This document shows positions 45,262 through 55,637 of a DNA stretch of 64,000 bases, piece by piece; the stretch's first letter is position 1, and every line of letters begins with the position of its first letter. Under the pieces are notes generated by a model that worked only from the letters and a program-made list of their open reading frames with translations, was not told the origin of the DNA and made no database searches. The position numbers were made by a program, and so were the translations under genes. The DNA lies in the NCBI RefSeq assembly GCF_029784165.1, contig NC_073696.1, positions 107,872,665-107,936,664 on the forward strand. Direction: 5' to 3'. This stretch comes from Wyeomyia smithii. Its lineage: Eukaryota > Arthropoda > Insecta > Diptera > Culicidae.

Positions 45262-45740
45262 TTTTTTTTGACGTAGGACTACGTCTTTGTTTTCTATACT
45301 AGATTACATTTTGTGAAATTGAAACTGACAAATGTTGCATCAGATTTCAAACGATTATAGCAAGCAAACGACTCAATGCATCTTAGTACTTTATATGTCG
45401 GTGGATAGATAAAATTTGTAACAATTGTTTCATATAATGTTGAACATTGTTGGTTTACTGCCTAATGGTGAAAAAAGGTTAAAAGTTCCAAGGTCAAGCT
45501 TTCCCATACAATTTCCTTACTATTCCCTTGTTTCCCGAGCACGGATAACAATAACATGGACGGAACAAATTCCACTGCCTACATATTCTGATTCAACAAA
45601 GTGTTTTGTTCCGTTTGTCGTTCTCTAAGCTGCGTGGCCACGCAAAAATCTACGCTGAACTCGATACAAAAGACTGCGTGTAGAAAATTCAGCTTCAGTC
45701 TAGTTTGTCACACAATAGCGAGTGGAGTATAGCTGTTAGA
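45262..45740 (+). repeat. Dispersed repeat F, copy 2
   Basis: Direct copy of 18290-18760: TTTGACGTAGGACTACGTCT, ATGTCGGTGGATAGATAAAA, AACAATAACATGGACGGA and AAAAGACTGCGTGTAGAAAA all recur in the same order. It lies inside element J. Confidence 0.7.
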
Positions 45741-46506
45741 GGTACGCGACATTAGGAAACGAGAGCTGTATACGAATCAACTTCAGGCACCGCGGAACAT
45801 GTTACCTTTATTTTGCATACTGCAGCAACAGTTACCATCGTACGCTGCAGGATATTTTGCTGGAACAGCTACTTGAGGGCACAGCGGAGAGCAAATTTTA
45901 TTTTGCGGTGCCAAGCAAAATATTCAACGCTACTGGTGGTGCGATCATCAGTGTTCTGTTGCACACATTTAGAGCTGAAGATTATAGAACCAGTTCTTTT
46001 CAGAACTATAAATGCTTGAAAATAAGAGTTCTGAGAATTTTCACAACTACTACTAGTGTGAAATTTTCATGTATTCTTGCATCTTTATTTTTACAATAAC
46101 GACCATCAAATATAAACGGTAGTGTTGCCTATGAACAGTTTATCGCAGCATATAACTAAATGGTCCTACGTTACCATTTCATACAACTCCTAGGGTTGTA
46201 TACTTTGTAGTATTTTTTCAACATATCTTTTGAAATTATCATTCAATTTTAAGTATATTTTTGAATAAAAATCTAGCTTACAAATCCTAACAAACGCATC
46301 TAGCACCAAAAGGACTCAAATCAGTCAAACCGCTGAGAAAAAATCGGATAGTATGTCAGTTTCCATATAAACTGATCAAATTTTGTTACGTGACTTTTGA
46401 ACGAGCCATCGGATCAAATTGATATTTTCCATCAACTAACTAGATTCTAAGCTCTTTCAAACGTGATTAAGAACAATCGAATCGGTTCAGCCGATGCTGA
46501 GAAAAT

Positions 46507-46740
46507 GAGGGGGATTGAGTCTGCGTTACTTATTGTTACGTAGGGGTAAGGGAGGGGGGGTAGTAGAGACAGTTACGTAACTGCGATGTTTACTCAAAAT
46601 TGAAAATTTCGGAGGGGGGTCAGGCTGATCAGCGTTACGTAATTTTAGGAGGGGGGAGTCATGTCGACTGTTATCTATCGTTACATAGGGGGGGGGGGGG
46701 GGAGGGGGTCTGAAATCTAGAATATTAGCGTTACGTAATT
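46507..46740 (+). repeat. G-rich tract with repeated TTACGTAA
   Basis: Four loosely repeated modules combine a GTTACGTAA-type palindrome with a run of G: GGGAGGGGGGG, GGAGGGGGG, GGAGGGGGG, and a run of about 15 G near 46688. Four adjacent G-runs could form a G-quadruplex on the plus strand. Confidence 0.65.
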
Positions 46741-46895
46741 TGTGTACGACGCCTAAGTTGTATGCTTTAAGATATTATCAAATTTTTAATTTTTTTGTCA
46801 TGTATTTTCGACTGAAATTTTTTAACTTGCGTACAAGTTTGATTGACTTGTATGCAAGTCATTGCGCATTTAACTGCGATGTCAGTTGCCAAAAT

Positions 46896-47052
46896 CTCCC
46901 AGATGGTCTCGAGGTACGATGCTGGCCTAACAAGCCAGTCGTCGTGGGTTCGAGTCTCGGCTCGGGAAAGACTGTTAGCGTCAGTAGGATCGTAGCGCTA
47001 GCCCCGCAGTTGTCCTGTACACTAAACAGTCGGCTGCGAAGTCTGTGTATAA
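46896..47052 (+). mobile_element. tRNA-derived SINE (second family), copy 2, 5' part; 3' part at 49392-49452
   Basis: CTCCCAGATGGTCTCGAGG through B box GGTTCGAGTC to GTCTGTGTATAA is interrupted by element E and resumes after E with ACATACAGAAGGTCAAG and CGGAATGTAGCACCAAGG. The whole SINE is bounded by CAGTTGCCAAAAT (46883-46895) and CAGTTACCAAAAT (49453-49465), a 13-bp target duplication with one mismatch. Confidence 0.8.
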
Positions 47053-47297
47053 TAGGGTGGGGAATCGTTATATGGAAAAAACGAAACTTGATAGCAGAAG
47101 GCCAGAACCAAGTTTTTTTTGTTCTTTTTGGGGCCCCTAACAATCCTAAATTTATCGGAAGTCGATTGGTTTTGTCTGCGCTTGGCGCATTGCATTTCAA
47201 ATATATATGGAGATTTGTATGGAAAAACCAACTATTTTGCATTTTCCGTTCTAAAGAGCTCTAAATGGCTCAAACCAAAGGTTTCATGACTTCAAAT

Positions 47298-47740
47298 GGT
47301 AGGTTTTTTGATGCCTAACAACTTGGCCGAAGACACTAAAAAGCTAGGGTGTTCCAAAAAAATACTAGAGCTGTTCAAAGTTGAGTATGTCGAAATTTAT
47401 GTTGCAAATCATTTTTCCTGCCAACACTGCCAGTGTACCGGCGTCAGTCAGATTTCCATCAGAAGTGACCTCAGAAACACGTTGTAGATTCTACCCACGC
47501 CTAGAATGTTGACCTAAATTTGTTTGCTTGATCCAGCTGAGTGAATGAACTCGTTACGACAGGTTACTTCTGAAGGGAATCCTACTGACACCGGTATATT
47601 GGTAATGTTGGCAGAAAACAAGATTTTCTGCATTTAAATTGACATACTCAACTTTGAACAGCTTTAGCTCTTCTTATGGACATTCTAGCTCTTCAGTGTC
47701 TACGGCAAAGTTGTTAGGCATCTAAAATACTCTACTTAAA
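47298..47740. repeat. Long hairpin, about 185-bp arms, inside element E
   Basis: Arms 47298-47480 and 47555-47740 mirror each other: GATGCCTAACAACTT, GAGCTGTTCAAAGTTGAGTA, CTGCCAACA, ACCGGYGTCAGT and TTCAGAAGT. The loop is about 75 nt. Confidence 0.75.
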
Positions 47741-47808
47741 CATATTGTAGTGCATTATTAGAGTATTATTGAGCTCTCTAGAAAGGTAAATGCAAAAAAA
47801 TCACAAGA

Positions 47809-49235
47809 GGGTTGTGTGCAAAGCCACGACCGCAAGGTTGAAGTAGAATACTTTTACAAAAAAGATAACCCGGCTGCTTGCGTGTCAGTCATTCTTCCTA
47901 GCAAATAAATGTTGACCGCCCATTGGCAGTATTGAAAATTCTGTGCAAATGAAGTTGAAGTACTACTCAATTTCAGTTTGCACATATTAATACGACCTCA
48001 CTGAACAGGAAAAGAACAAACTCTTTACGGCGCAAACAAGTTTCAACAGTCAGAGTATATGTACATGTGAATTCAAATTAAGATAATTAACTTTTGGTTA
48101 AAGCTCAGAACGAGAAAATATTAAATCTTCAATTCATTTGTTTGGTTGTCCTAAAAATGACAGTTTGTCGTTGAATTTAAAATCGGATATGACGCTGATT
48201 GCATCTCTGTGTTACGCCGATAGCGGGAGTTATGGTGAACTTGCGTATGACGAAGGTATCGTATTACTTGTTTTATTGAATGGGAGAAAGAGGAATATTG
48301 TGAAATTTTGTAAACATTTAACTCAAACAATATTATCAAATCGTAGTCAGGAACTCTGACAACAAAGTTGAAGGCTGTTTTCACAATGAAAATCAGACAG
48401 CCAGCAGAAGTTTCGATTGCCAAAGTCCAGAATGCCGAGCAGCCGTAAAGAGATTTGTTTATTTACCTACGACAAGTTTCTCGCCCCATCGCTTGTGTTC
48501 GCTTTCATCATGGCAGAGGCCTAACTGTCGTTGTGAACGCGTTCTAACAGGGCAGTTTGTTATACAAAGTCGGTTATGCTGATCGCAGCCTTTGCGATCA
48601 ATAATGTAAAAAGTAGACAACTACAAAAGAATTTGATTGCATCCCGCACAGAATGTCTGCTTGTGTTGATGCCAGAAAATTATTAGCCTTCAATTAATTG
48701 TTTATTTGCCTTGAAAAAGGCATTTTAGTTTCCAAAATTGGATTTCCTGATGGAAATCTTCATACTGCCCCAACACGGGGGAAATAAATGCAGTCTGGCG
48801 ACACACGCTGAGAAAAACCGCGCTGCTCCAGAGACGTGGTGACCAACCACAGGGCTAGTGCTGCTGCTAAGGAAGGACGAGGCTCTTATATAGGCCAAAT
48901 AGCATGTTTTCTATTGCAAGGTGTATGATTCTGTCGACCGTGCTTAGGAAGCAGTCGTATAACGACCAATCAGAGGTCGAATTTTTCGTTTTGACAAGGC
49001 TCGACTATTTTCAATAGTACAATAGTGCGAATAGAAAAATTACAATTATCTTATTTTGGGAAGAATCTTAGAAGATTTTCCAATCTATTGCTGCAAGAAC
49101 GAAGGAAATCCATCAAATACTAACCGATTTATTAGCATTTGAAATTGGACATATTTTTCACTTTTTTCGGTTTTAGATTTTCATTTCACATCCCTATGTA
49201 GCCGAACTTCCTGAGAGAAGTATTCTACTTCAAAA
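47809..49235. mobile_element. Dispersed repeat R, copy 2
   Basis: It is colinear with 25405-26878 from GGGTTGTGTGCAAAGCCACG to GTATTCTACTTCAAAA, without the SINE. At 48990-49010 it shows ACAAGGCTCGACTATTTTC, the uninterrupted form of the SINE target in copy 1. It carries the same minus-strand TATATAAGAGCC and CCAAT-type pair. Confidence 0.7.
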
Positions 49236-49885
49236 GTAGGTTTTCCCATATAAATTTACATACAAATTTGAAATGCAATGCGCCAAGCGGAGACAAAATC
49301 AATTGACTTCCGGTAAGTTTAGGGTTGTTTGGGGCCCCAAAAGGAACCAAAAAGCTTGGTTCTGGAAAATCGATCATTTTTCCCCACCCTAGTGTATAAA
49401 CATACAGAAGGTCAAGTTCCGAATCGGAATGTAGCACCAAGGCTTTGCTTTGCAGTTACCAAAATATTGTTGGCAAATCCAATAGATATGTTTTCACCCT
49501 TTGCCTTTTTTAGCGGATACGCTCCCCCATAACTTTAACGACTTGCGGTGTTCTTGCAGATCATGGGCGACCGAATCTTCTTTAGGCTTAAAAAGAGGAT
49601 GTCTCCTTGTACATGGTTTGCTGAACGAAATCTCACATAACTCCACACGGTTTCAGACGTTTGAATACCGTGCAAGGACGATCAGCAGCCAAAAACTGCT
49701 TTATTTCTACTTCCCAATATGGCTTTATCGCGCTTTGTAAACAAAACACAATTCAGATATATTTAACAGTGTTAGGAGCCAGCCACATTCCACGTGGACA
49801 GATTTCAAACGATTTTAAAAAAAATTGTATGAACTGTGGACATTACACATACACCCCTTCCCCCCATTGTGGATGGCCCCTTAGC

Positions 49886-49955
49886 AACTTGTCTGGAGGT
49901 ATGATGCTAGCCTAACAAACCAGTCGTCGTAGGTTAGAGTCTTCGCTCTCCTTGC
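49886..49955 (+). mobile_element. tRNA-derived SINE (second family), fragment
   Basis: GTCTGGAGGTATGATGCTAG and CCAGTCGTCGTAGGTTAGAG match only the tRNA-like head of the family; the B box is mutated and the body is missing. Confidence 0.5.
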
Positions 49956-51199
49956 GATGAAACAATTTTCATAGCTGACGCAAGCCCTGTGTTACAAGTC
50001 AAAGGATAAGCATGCCCCAAGTAACAAAATTGGTTATATCAACTTTGTTTAGTATATGATACAACTAAAACATAAAACCTTCAATGCTGACCATGCGGTT
50101 TTAACAACCTACTTACAACAGCTACAAACATGTGATATGGCTAGTTGGCCCAGCTTTATTGCAGTCATCAAAACTTCATATACGCTCCAACATAGGACCA
50201 GATGTTTTATACAATCCGATTTACTTACCACATAATGGCCTCGAAATTTTAATTGAGATATATTCTCCAAATTAAGTGTGATGTATTGAATTTTATCTTG
50301 GCTTTATTTTTTTATGACAGGGGTTTTTTTCCAGCAGTGTCGCAAAAACAAAATTGTATAAATTTTTATTTACATCTCGACTGATTAATGAATAAATTGT
50401 TGCCTTTTAATTGTTTTCGTGCATGAGAAAACATATGCCATAAAATATTTATGGTGAAACCAACCCGGTGGCATCACTGACGTTTACGGACAACATAAGT
50501 GAACAAGTGAACATAAGCATTAGCTGGTTCACTGGATCAATTTCACATGCAATTTGACAGCTGATTCGTCGAAACACGGGAAAAAGCAGTGTTCATACGT
50601 GCATAGAGTGTCGGTGTTCAGCTGCAGTGTGTTTATGTGTTGTTTTCGAGTTATGTATTTATTGCACATAACGTCGAGTGCTTTGCTTGATGAAACAAAA
50701 AATGAATGCGTTGCATCATTATAGAATGTACACAACGTTTATTCTTGCCGATTTCGAACGGCGGTGTTTCTTGCAGGCGGCTGACATCGCGCGATGATTT
50801 AGGGATTAACATCTCAACGTATATGTAAATGAGATAGTATATCAACGCTACCTTTAAACATTAACAAAGCTAAGCTAAGCTTTTATTTACCTGAATAAAT
50901 TGATTCGAGCGCATAATTCTGTACAACATATATTATGCTTCTTTCGTCATGCTTACACTGCTGTGTGAACAAACCTTCAAAAACATAGATGAGACTAGCG
51001 CCACTGTATTTCACGGCAGCTTCAGGAAACAAGGCCGATGCCACCGGGTTGGGTGAAACCGGCCACGAATTTCATCGCAAATGATACGCGCCGCAGGAAT
51101 TCGGTAGGAAATGAATATTTAATTGAAATTCAGTTCCTCTAAACTAAGGTGATAAATAAATAAATGCCATGATTTGGAGTATTTTGTTAAATGTATGCC
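49956..51199. other. Intergenic AT-rich sequence
   Basis: No gene or element is recognised between the transposon stack and the Juan/Jockey-type insertion. Confidence 0.35.
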
Positions 51200-51213
51200 G
51201 TTATCTATCATTA
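51200..51213. repeat. Target-site duplication, left copy (Juan-like element)
   Basis: GTTATCTATCATTA abuts the T-run; the identical copy is at 55624-55637. Confidence 0.9.
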
Positions 51214-51452
51214 TTTTTTTTTTTTTTTTTTAAGGGGGGATTTGTTAGTAGCTTAAGTATTTATGATAAATATTAGTAAATAATGAGTATGTGTGTCCAA
51301 TCACAACTGGTGACTTCTCAACACTGTTAGAAATTTGTAATTTTAATTGTTAGGATTTGTTTGCTTTCGCAATTAGGACTTATCATTCGTAGGGATTTAA
51401 ACCTACTTGTCAGAAAAGGGGAAGTAAACTTACAACTAACTTAATTGCTAAC

Positions 51453-51640
51453 TTATTGGCTATAAAGAGAGCTTATCGTAGCAATTGAGGATTGCAACGA
51501 TTTTTGTCGAAAATTGTTAATAATTTTATTTGACATAGCTTCTAATGGTTCAACACCAGTAAGTCTATGTAATTCGAGTGTACCAAACCAAGGAGGACGC
51601 TTCAAAATCATTTTCAGAATTTTATTTCTGAATCCTTTGG
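51453..51640 (-). pseudogene. Frameshifted C-terminus of the Juan-like ORF2
   Basis: In the next frame, NKILKMILKRPPWFG, LHRLTGVEPLEAMSNKIINN and SSIATISSLYSQ run without a stop from the end of ORF2, the expected C-terminal tail of Jockey-clade ORF2. Joined to 51622-54114 only across the suspected single-base insertion. Confidence 0.7.
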
Positions 51641-54114
51641 AGCGTTTTCTTCCTTGTTGAACAGCAACTTGACCAGATCGGTACAGCATAAAGCATTGCT
51701 GGTCTAAAAATTTGTTTGTAAATCAAAAGTTTGTTCTTTAAACAAAGTTTAGAATTCCTGTTAATGAGAGGATATAAACATCTCGTATATTTGATGCACT
51801 TGGCTTGTATACTCTCAATGTGCTCTTTGAAAATAAGTTTTTTATCATAAATTAGTCCCAAGTACTTAACCTTGTCGGACCAACTTAAAATAACCCCATT
51901 CATCTTGACAACGTGGTTATTGTTTGGCTTGAGGAAAGAAGCCCTAGGCTTATGCGGAAAAATTATCATTTGAGTTTTAGAAGCATTGGGAGAGATTTTC
52001 CACTTTTGCAAGTAGGAAGAAAAAATATCTAAACTTTTCTGCAATCGACTGCATATGACACGAAGACTTTTTCCTTTTACGGAAATGCTTGTGTCATCGC
52101 AGAACAATGACTTTGTGCATCCTGGAGGCAAATCAGGAAGATCTGAAGTGAATATGTTGTACAGGACTGGACCCAAGACTGAACCTTGAGGTACACCTGC
52201 TCTGACAGGAAATCTATCAGATTTTGAATTCTGATAGACAACCTGCAGAGTTCGATCAGTAAGATAATTTTTTAAAATTTTGATTAGGAAAATTGGAAAA
52301 TTAAAAGTTTGCAATTTTGCAATCAAACCTTTATGCCAAACACTGTCGAATGCTTTTTCTATGTCTAAAAGAGCAGCTCCAGTGGAATAACCTTCAGATT
52401 TGTTAGCTCGTATCATATTAGTAACTCTGAGCAATTGATGAGTTGTGGAATGCCCATGGCGAAATCCAAACTGTTCATTTGCAAAAATTGAATTTTCGTT
52501 GATGTGTGACATCATTCTGTTAAGAATAATTCTCTCAAACAGTTTACTTATTGAAGAAAGCAAACTGATTGGTCGATAACTTGAAACTTCAGCTGGGTTC
52601 TTATCCGGTTTTAAAATGGGAGTAATTTTTGCATTTTTCCATAATTTGGGAAAATATGCAATTTTGAAGCAGCAATTGAAAATTTTTACTAAAAATTCCA
52701 TTGTGCTCTCAGGGAGATGTTTGATTAGTATATTAAAGATTCCATCGTCACCAGGTGCTTTCATATTTTTGAAATTTTTAATAATTGATTTAATCTCATT
52801 CAAGTTAGTTTCAATTATTTCTGCAGGTAAAAAATTCTGGGAAGAAATTAAATCAAATTGACGTGTGACTTCATTTTCAATTGGACTCACAAAATTCAAA
52901 TTTGAGTTATGAACACTCTCAAACTGCTGAGCAAGTCTTTGAGCCTTTTGTTCATTGGATACAAGAAAACGTTCACCATCTTTTAAAACTGGAATAGGCT
53001 TTGAAGGTTTCTTAAGAATCTTCGACAGCTTCCAAAATGGTTTTGAATATGGTTTCAATTTTTCAACTTTAGTCTCAAAATTTTGATTTCTCAGAAGAGT
53101 AAATCTATGTTTAATCTCTTTCTGTAAATCTTTATAAATAGTTTTAAAAACAGGGTCACGAGAACGTTGATATTGACGTCTGCGGACATTTTTCAAACGA
53201 ATTAGAAGTTGAAGATTTTCGTCAATTATTGGTGAATCAAATTTCATTTGAGCCTTTGGAACAGAATAATTCCTGGCATCAACAATTGCACATTTTAATG
53301 CTTCCAAAGCGGAATCAATATTCACTTCGTTTTGCAAATCAAGCTCATTATTGAAATTTCTCTCAATATGAGTTTTGTATCTTTCCCAATTAGCCTTGTT
53401 ATAATTAAAAACAGAGCTCATAGGGTTTAAAACTGATTCATGTGATAAAGAAAAAGTTATTGGAAGATGATCAGAATCAAAGTCAGCATGTGTGATCAAA
53501 TCACTACATACATGACTTTGATCTGTAAGCACCAAATCAATTGTTGAAGGGTTTCTTACAGAAGAAAAGCATGTAGGACTATTCGGAGACAAAATAGAAT
53601 AGTATCCTGAAGAACAATCGTTGAATAAAATTTTGCCATTGGAATTACTTTGAGAATTATTCCATGAACGATGTTTAGCGTTAAAATCGCCGATTATGAA
53701 AAATTTCGAACGATTTCTGGTGAGTTTTTGTAAATCACCTTTAAAATAATTTTTGAGCTCGCGTGTGCATTGAAATGGTAAATATGCTGCGGCAATAAAT
53801 AAAATGCCAAGTTCAGTTTGAACTTCAATTCCCAAAGTTTCAATAACTTTCGTCTCAAGATGGGGAAGAGCACGATGTTTGATTCGGCGATGAATAACAA
53901 TTGCAACTCCACCGCCGGAACCCTGAATCCTATCATATCTATGAACCACGTAATTGGGATCATATTTTAATTTTATGTTAGGTTTCAAAAATGTTTCAGT
54001 AATAATTGCAATATGCACATTATTTACTGTTAAAAAGTTAAAAAGCTCATTCTCATTGGCCTTCAATGAGCGAGCATTCCAATTTAATATTTTAATTGTT
54101 TTATTTAAAATCAT
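51622..54114 (-). CDS. ORF2 endonuclease-reverse transcriptase of the Juan-like element (one frameshift near the end)
   Basis: The open frame of 830 codons starts MILNKTIKILNWNARSL. Endonuclease motifs: N13 region, E40 in ITET, GDFNAKH (D143), STIDLVLTD and SDHLPI (215-216). RT motifs: VSSYRPISLL (about 512), ALLDIEKAFD (D584), AGVPQGSVLGPVLYN (about 640-653) and FCDD (671-674). Together they perform target-primed reverse transcription. The ORF stops at LQRIQK, but the same protein continues in another frame to 51453 (ILKMILKRPPWFGTLELHRL). One extra A in the A-run near 51627 explains it, so about 57 C-terminal residues are displaced. All catalytic residues are present. Confidence 0.9.
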   Translation of the reverse strand: MILNKTIKILNWNARSLKANENELFNFLTVNNVHIAIITETFLKPNIKLKYDPNYVVHRYDRIQGSGGGVAIVIHRRIKHRALPHLETKVIETLGIEVQTELGILFIAAAYLPFQCTRELKNYFKGDLQKLTRNRSKFFIIGDFNAKHRSWNNSQSNSNGKILFNDCSSGYYSILSPNSPTCFSSVRNPSTIDLVLTDQSHVCSDLITHADFDSDHLPITFSLSHESVLNPMSSVFNYNKANWERYKTHIERNFNNELDLQNEVNIDSALEALKCAIVDARNYSVPKAQMKFDSPIIDENLQLLIRLKNVRRRQYQRSRDPVFKTIYKDLQKEIKHRFTLLRNQNFETKVEKLKPYSKPFWKLSKILKKPSKPIPVLKDGERFLVSNEQKAQRLAQQFESVHNSNLNFVSPIENEVTRQFDLISSQNFLPAEIIETNLNEIKSIIKNFKNMKAPGDDGIFNILIKHLPESTMEFLVKIFNCCFKIAYFPKLWKNAKITPILKPDKNPAEVSSYRPISLLSSISKLFERIILNRMMSHINENSIFANEQFGFRHGHSTTHQLLRVTNMIRANKSEGYSTGAALLDIEKAFDSVWHKGLIAKLQTFNFPIFLIKILKNYLTDRTLQVVYQNSKSDRFPVRAGVPQGSVLGPVLYNIFTSDLPDLPPGCTKSLFCDDTSISVKGKSLRVICSRLQKSLDIFSSYLQKWKISPNASKTQMIIFPHKPRASFLKPNNNHVVKMNGVILSWSDKVKYLGLIYDKKLIFKEHIESIQAKCIKYTRCLYPLINRNSKLCLKNKLLIYKQIFRPAMLYAVPIWSSCCSTRKKTLQRIQK

Positions 54115-55465
54115 TGCTAAATTTTAAATTAGAAACAATTTTAATAGTAAAATTTGTGCCTATTTGAATGGCTTCAAACATTGATTTTGCCTGCAACATG
54201 GCGTTCATAAGATCGAACATTGCCTGTTGCAAAAAAGAAAGTTTACCTGCCGTAATAGGCCCCAGGCAGTTGACATTAGAAAAAATATTATCGGCAGCAA
54301 TATTAGCTGGAGTGATAGGTGTACAATTATTTTCTAGCCTGTTTTGCTTACCCATATTAACGGTCATTTTCGAACTACCAACACTAGGCGGTATAATGTT
54401 CGAACTACCTGTAACCTGTGCATAAGTTAAACGGGTATGCAAAGGAGTAGGTAAACTATGCGTCACTGGTACGCTTGGAGAATTTTGTTTTGAAGTTGGT
54501 TTTAATTGAGAAATTGAATTTTGTTTACCTTGCCTTGCCTTAACAATTGCTAAACGGACTGGGCATTGATAAAAATTTGACATATGGTTGCCGTTACAAT
54601 TCGCACAGCGAAAATTTTTACTCTCTTTCACAGGACATGTGTCCTTTTTGTGAGAAGAGTCTCCACAATTAAGACATTTTTGGTCCATGTTACAGAATTT
54701 GGAACCATGGCCATAACGTTGGCAAGTACGGCATTGGGTGATATGCTTTTCACCTCCGCCATACTTTCTATAAATTTCCCACTTTACACGCACATTATAC
54801 AAAGCATGTGCTTTTTCAAAAAATTTTAAGTTGTTAACCTCACTGCGGTTAAAATGAATTAAATAATTAACAAGGGAAATTCCAGTTCTCTGACTGTTTT
54901 CGCCTCGTGATTTTTGTTTCATTAGAATTACTTGGGTAGGGGCTATGCCAAGTAATTCTGTTAAAGTAAGTTTGATCTCATCAACGGTTTGATCGTTGGT
55001 GAGACCTTTCAAGACAACCTTGAACGGCTTGGCGTTCTTGGTGTCATATGTAAAAAATTTGTACATCTTGTCAGTTAAATACTGAACAAGACGATCACGA
55101 CCCTTTACTGAGTCGGCTAATAAGCGGCATTCACCTCTACGGCCAATTTGATAGGTAACTTTAACGTCAGAAACAAACGTTGAAAGTTCCTTTTTGAATA
55201 TATTAAATTCAGAAGAAATAGTTACCACAATAGGTGGAACTTTCTCCTTTTTTAAAGATTTTATATTTTGTATAGTTTCGTTATTAATAACTTCCATTTC
55301 ACCAGCTTCTTGCTCAGGCAAAATATCAAAAGGATTGTCACTACAGACACTCGATGTGTCAGAAAGAGATGCCTCTCTTTTCCTCCCCGCAGCGATACGA
55401 GGTTTCTTTTTTCGTCCAGCCATTTCAGGTGATACGAAAAAAGTTAAAATAAATGTTAAATTCAA
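54101..55465 (-). CDS. ORF1 gag-like nucleic-acid-binding protein of the Juan-like element
   Basis: The open frame has 454 codons; the likely start is the second Met (55423-55421, MAGRKKKPR), giving about 440 residues. Jockey-clade ORF1 binds element RNA and carries it to target DNA. The N-terminal region is basic, then serine-rich (SDTSSVCSDNPFDILPEQ). Residues 110-240 form the central RNA-recognition-like domain of Jockey ORF1 proteins. CCHC knuckles follow: CRTCQRYGHGSKFC (245-258), CLNCGDSSHKKDTC (264-277) and a looser third, CANCNGNHMSNFYQC (287-301). The stop at 54101 overlaps the ORF2 start by 14 nt, the usual coupling. The frame is intact. Confidence 0.85.
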   Translation of the reverse strand: MNLTFILTFFVSPEMAGRKKKPRIAAGRKREASLSDTSSVCSDNPFDILPEQEAGEMEVINNETIQNIKSLKKEKVPPIVVTISSEFNIFKKELSTFVSDVKVTYQIGRRGECRLLADSVKGRDRLVQYLTDKMYKFFTYDTKNAKPFKVVLKGLTNDQTVDEIKLTLTELLGIAPTQVILMKQKSRGENSQRTGISLVNYLIHFNRSEVNNLKFFEKAHALYNVRVKWEIYRKYGGGEKHITQCRTCQRYGHGSKFCNMDQKCLNCGDSSHKKDTCPVKESKNFRCANCNGNHMSNFYQCPVRLAIVKARQGKQNSISQLKPTSKQNSPSVPVTHSLPTPLHTRLTYAQVTGSSNIIPPSVGSSKMTVNMGKQNRLENNCTPITPANIAADNIFSNVNCLGPITAGKLSFLQQAMFDLMNAMLQAKSMFEAIQIGTNFTIKIVSNLKFSNDFK

Positions 55466-55637
55466 AAGTAGGTAGTCTTGAGAAAGACTGATGGGAAATA
55501 ACTTTCAGGTAATCTTTAAAAGACACACTGACAAAACACAAACTTTGAAGCTATAGGCAGTCAAAGACCAGTCCACAAGCAACCGAAAAAACGTCTGATC
55601 TGTAGGACAGTTCAAGACGCACTGTTATCTATCATTA

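Larger units (their letters stand above)
43781..46881. mobile_element. Element J: 3.1-kb inverted-repeat element with 8-9 bp target duplication
   Basis: GTCAGTTGC occurs directly at 43772-43780 and 46881-46889. Inside, the ends are inverted copies (GTTAAATTCGC / GCGCATTTAAC, then GACTTGCATGCAAGTC against GACTTGTATGCAAGTC). A second inverted pair, 44264-44451 and 46318-46506, shares TTCTCAGCATCGGCTGAACC, AACTAGATTCTAAGCTC-type and CAGTTTATATGG sequence. The interior holds a SINE (44731-44938) and repeat F copy 2. No transposase is seen. Confidence 0.65.
47053..49391. mobile_element. Element E: hAT-like non-autonomous element with 8-bp target duplication
   Basis: TAGGGTGGGGAA begins both ends (47053 and reverse at 49391), and the exact 8-bp duplication GTGTATAA lies at 47045-47052 and 49392-49399. 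The end arms are inverted over about 156 bp (CCAGAACCAAG, TTTTTGGGGCCCC, GCGCATTGCATTTCAAAT). The left part holds a long hairpin (47298-47740). Repeat R copy 2 is inserted inside. No transposase is seen. Confidence 0.8.
51214..55623 (-). mobile_element. Full-length Jockey-clade (Juan-like) non-LTR retrotransposon
   Basis: A 4.4-kb minus-strand element carries 5' UTR (158 nt), ORF1, ORF2, a short 3' UTR and a poly(A) tail (T-run from 51214). It is bounded by a perfect 14-bp duplication, GTTATCTATCATTA, at 51200-51213 and 55624-55637. Starting at 55623 (A, +1) the RNA strand has AGACG exactly at +28 to +32, the DPE position of Jockey-type internal promoters, which supports a complete 5' end. 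Naming as Juan-like rests on recall of ORF1. Confidence 0.9.

Noticed and set aside
46846..46863. CRISPR-like or operator-like palindromes such as GACTTGTATGCAAGTC
   Set aside because: They are mirrored at 43815-43832 as part of element J's inverted ends; no array with regular spacers exists in the window.
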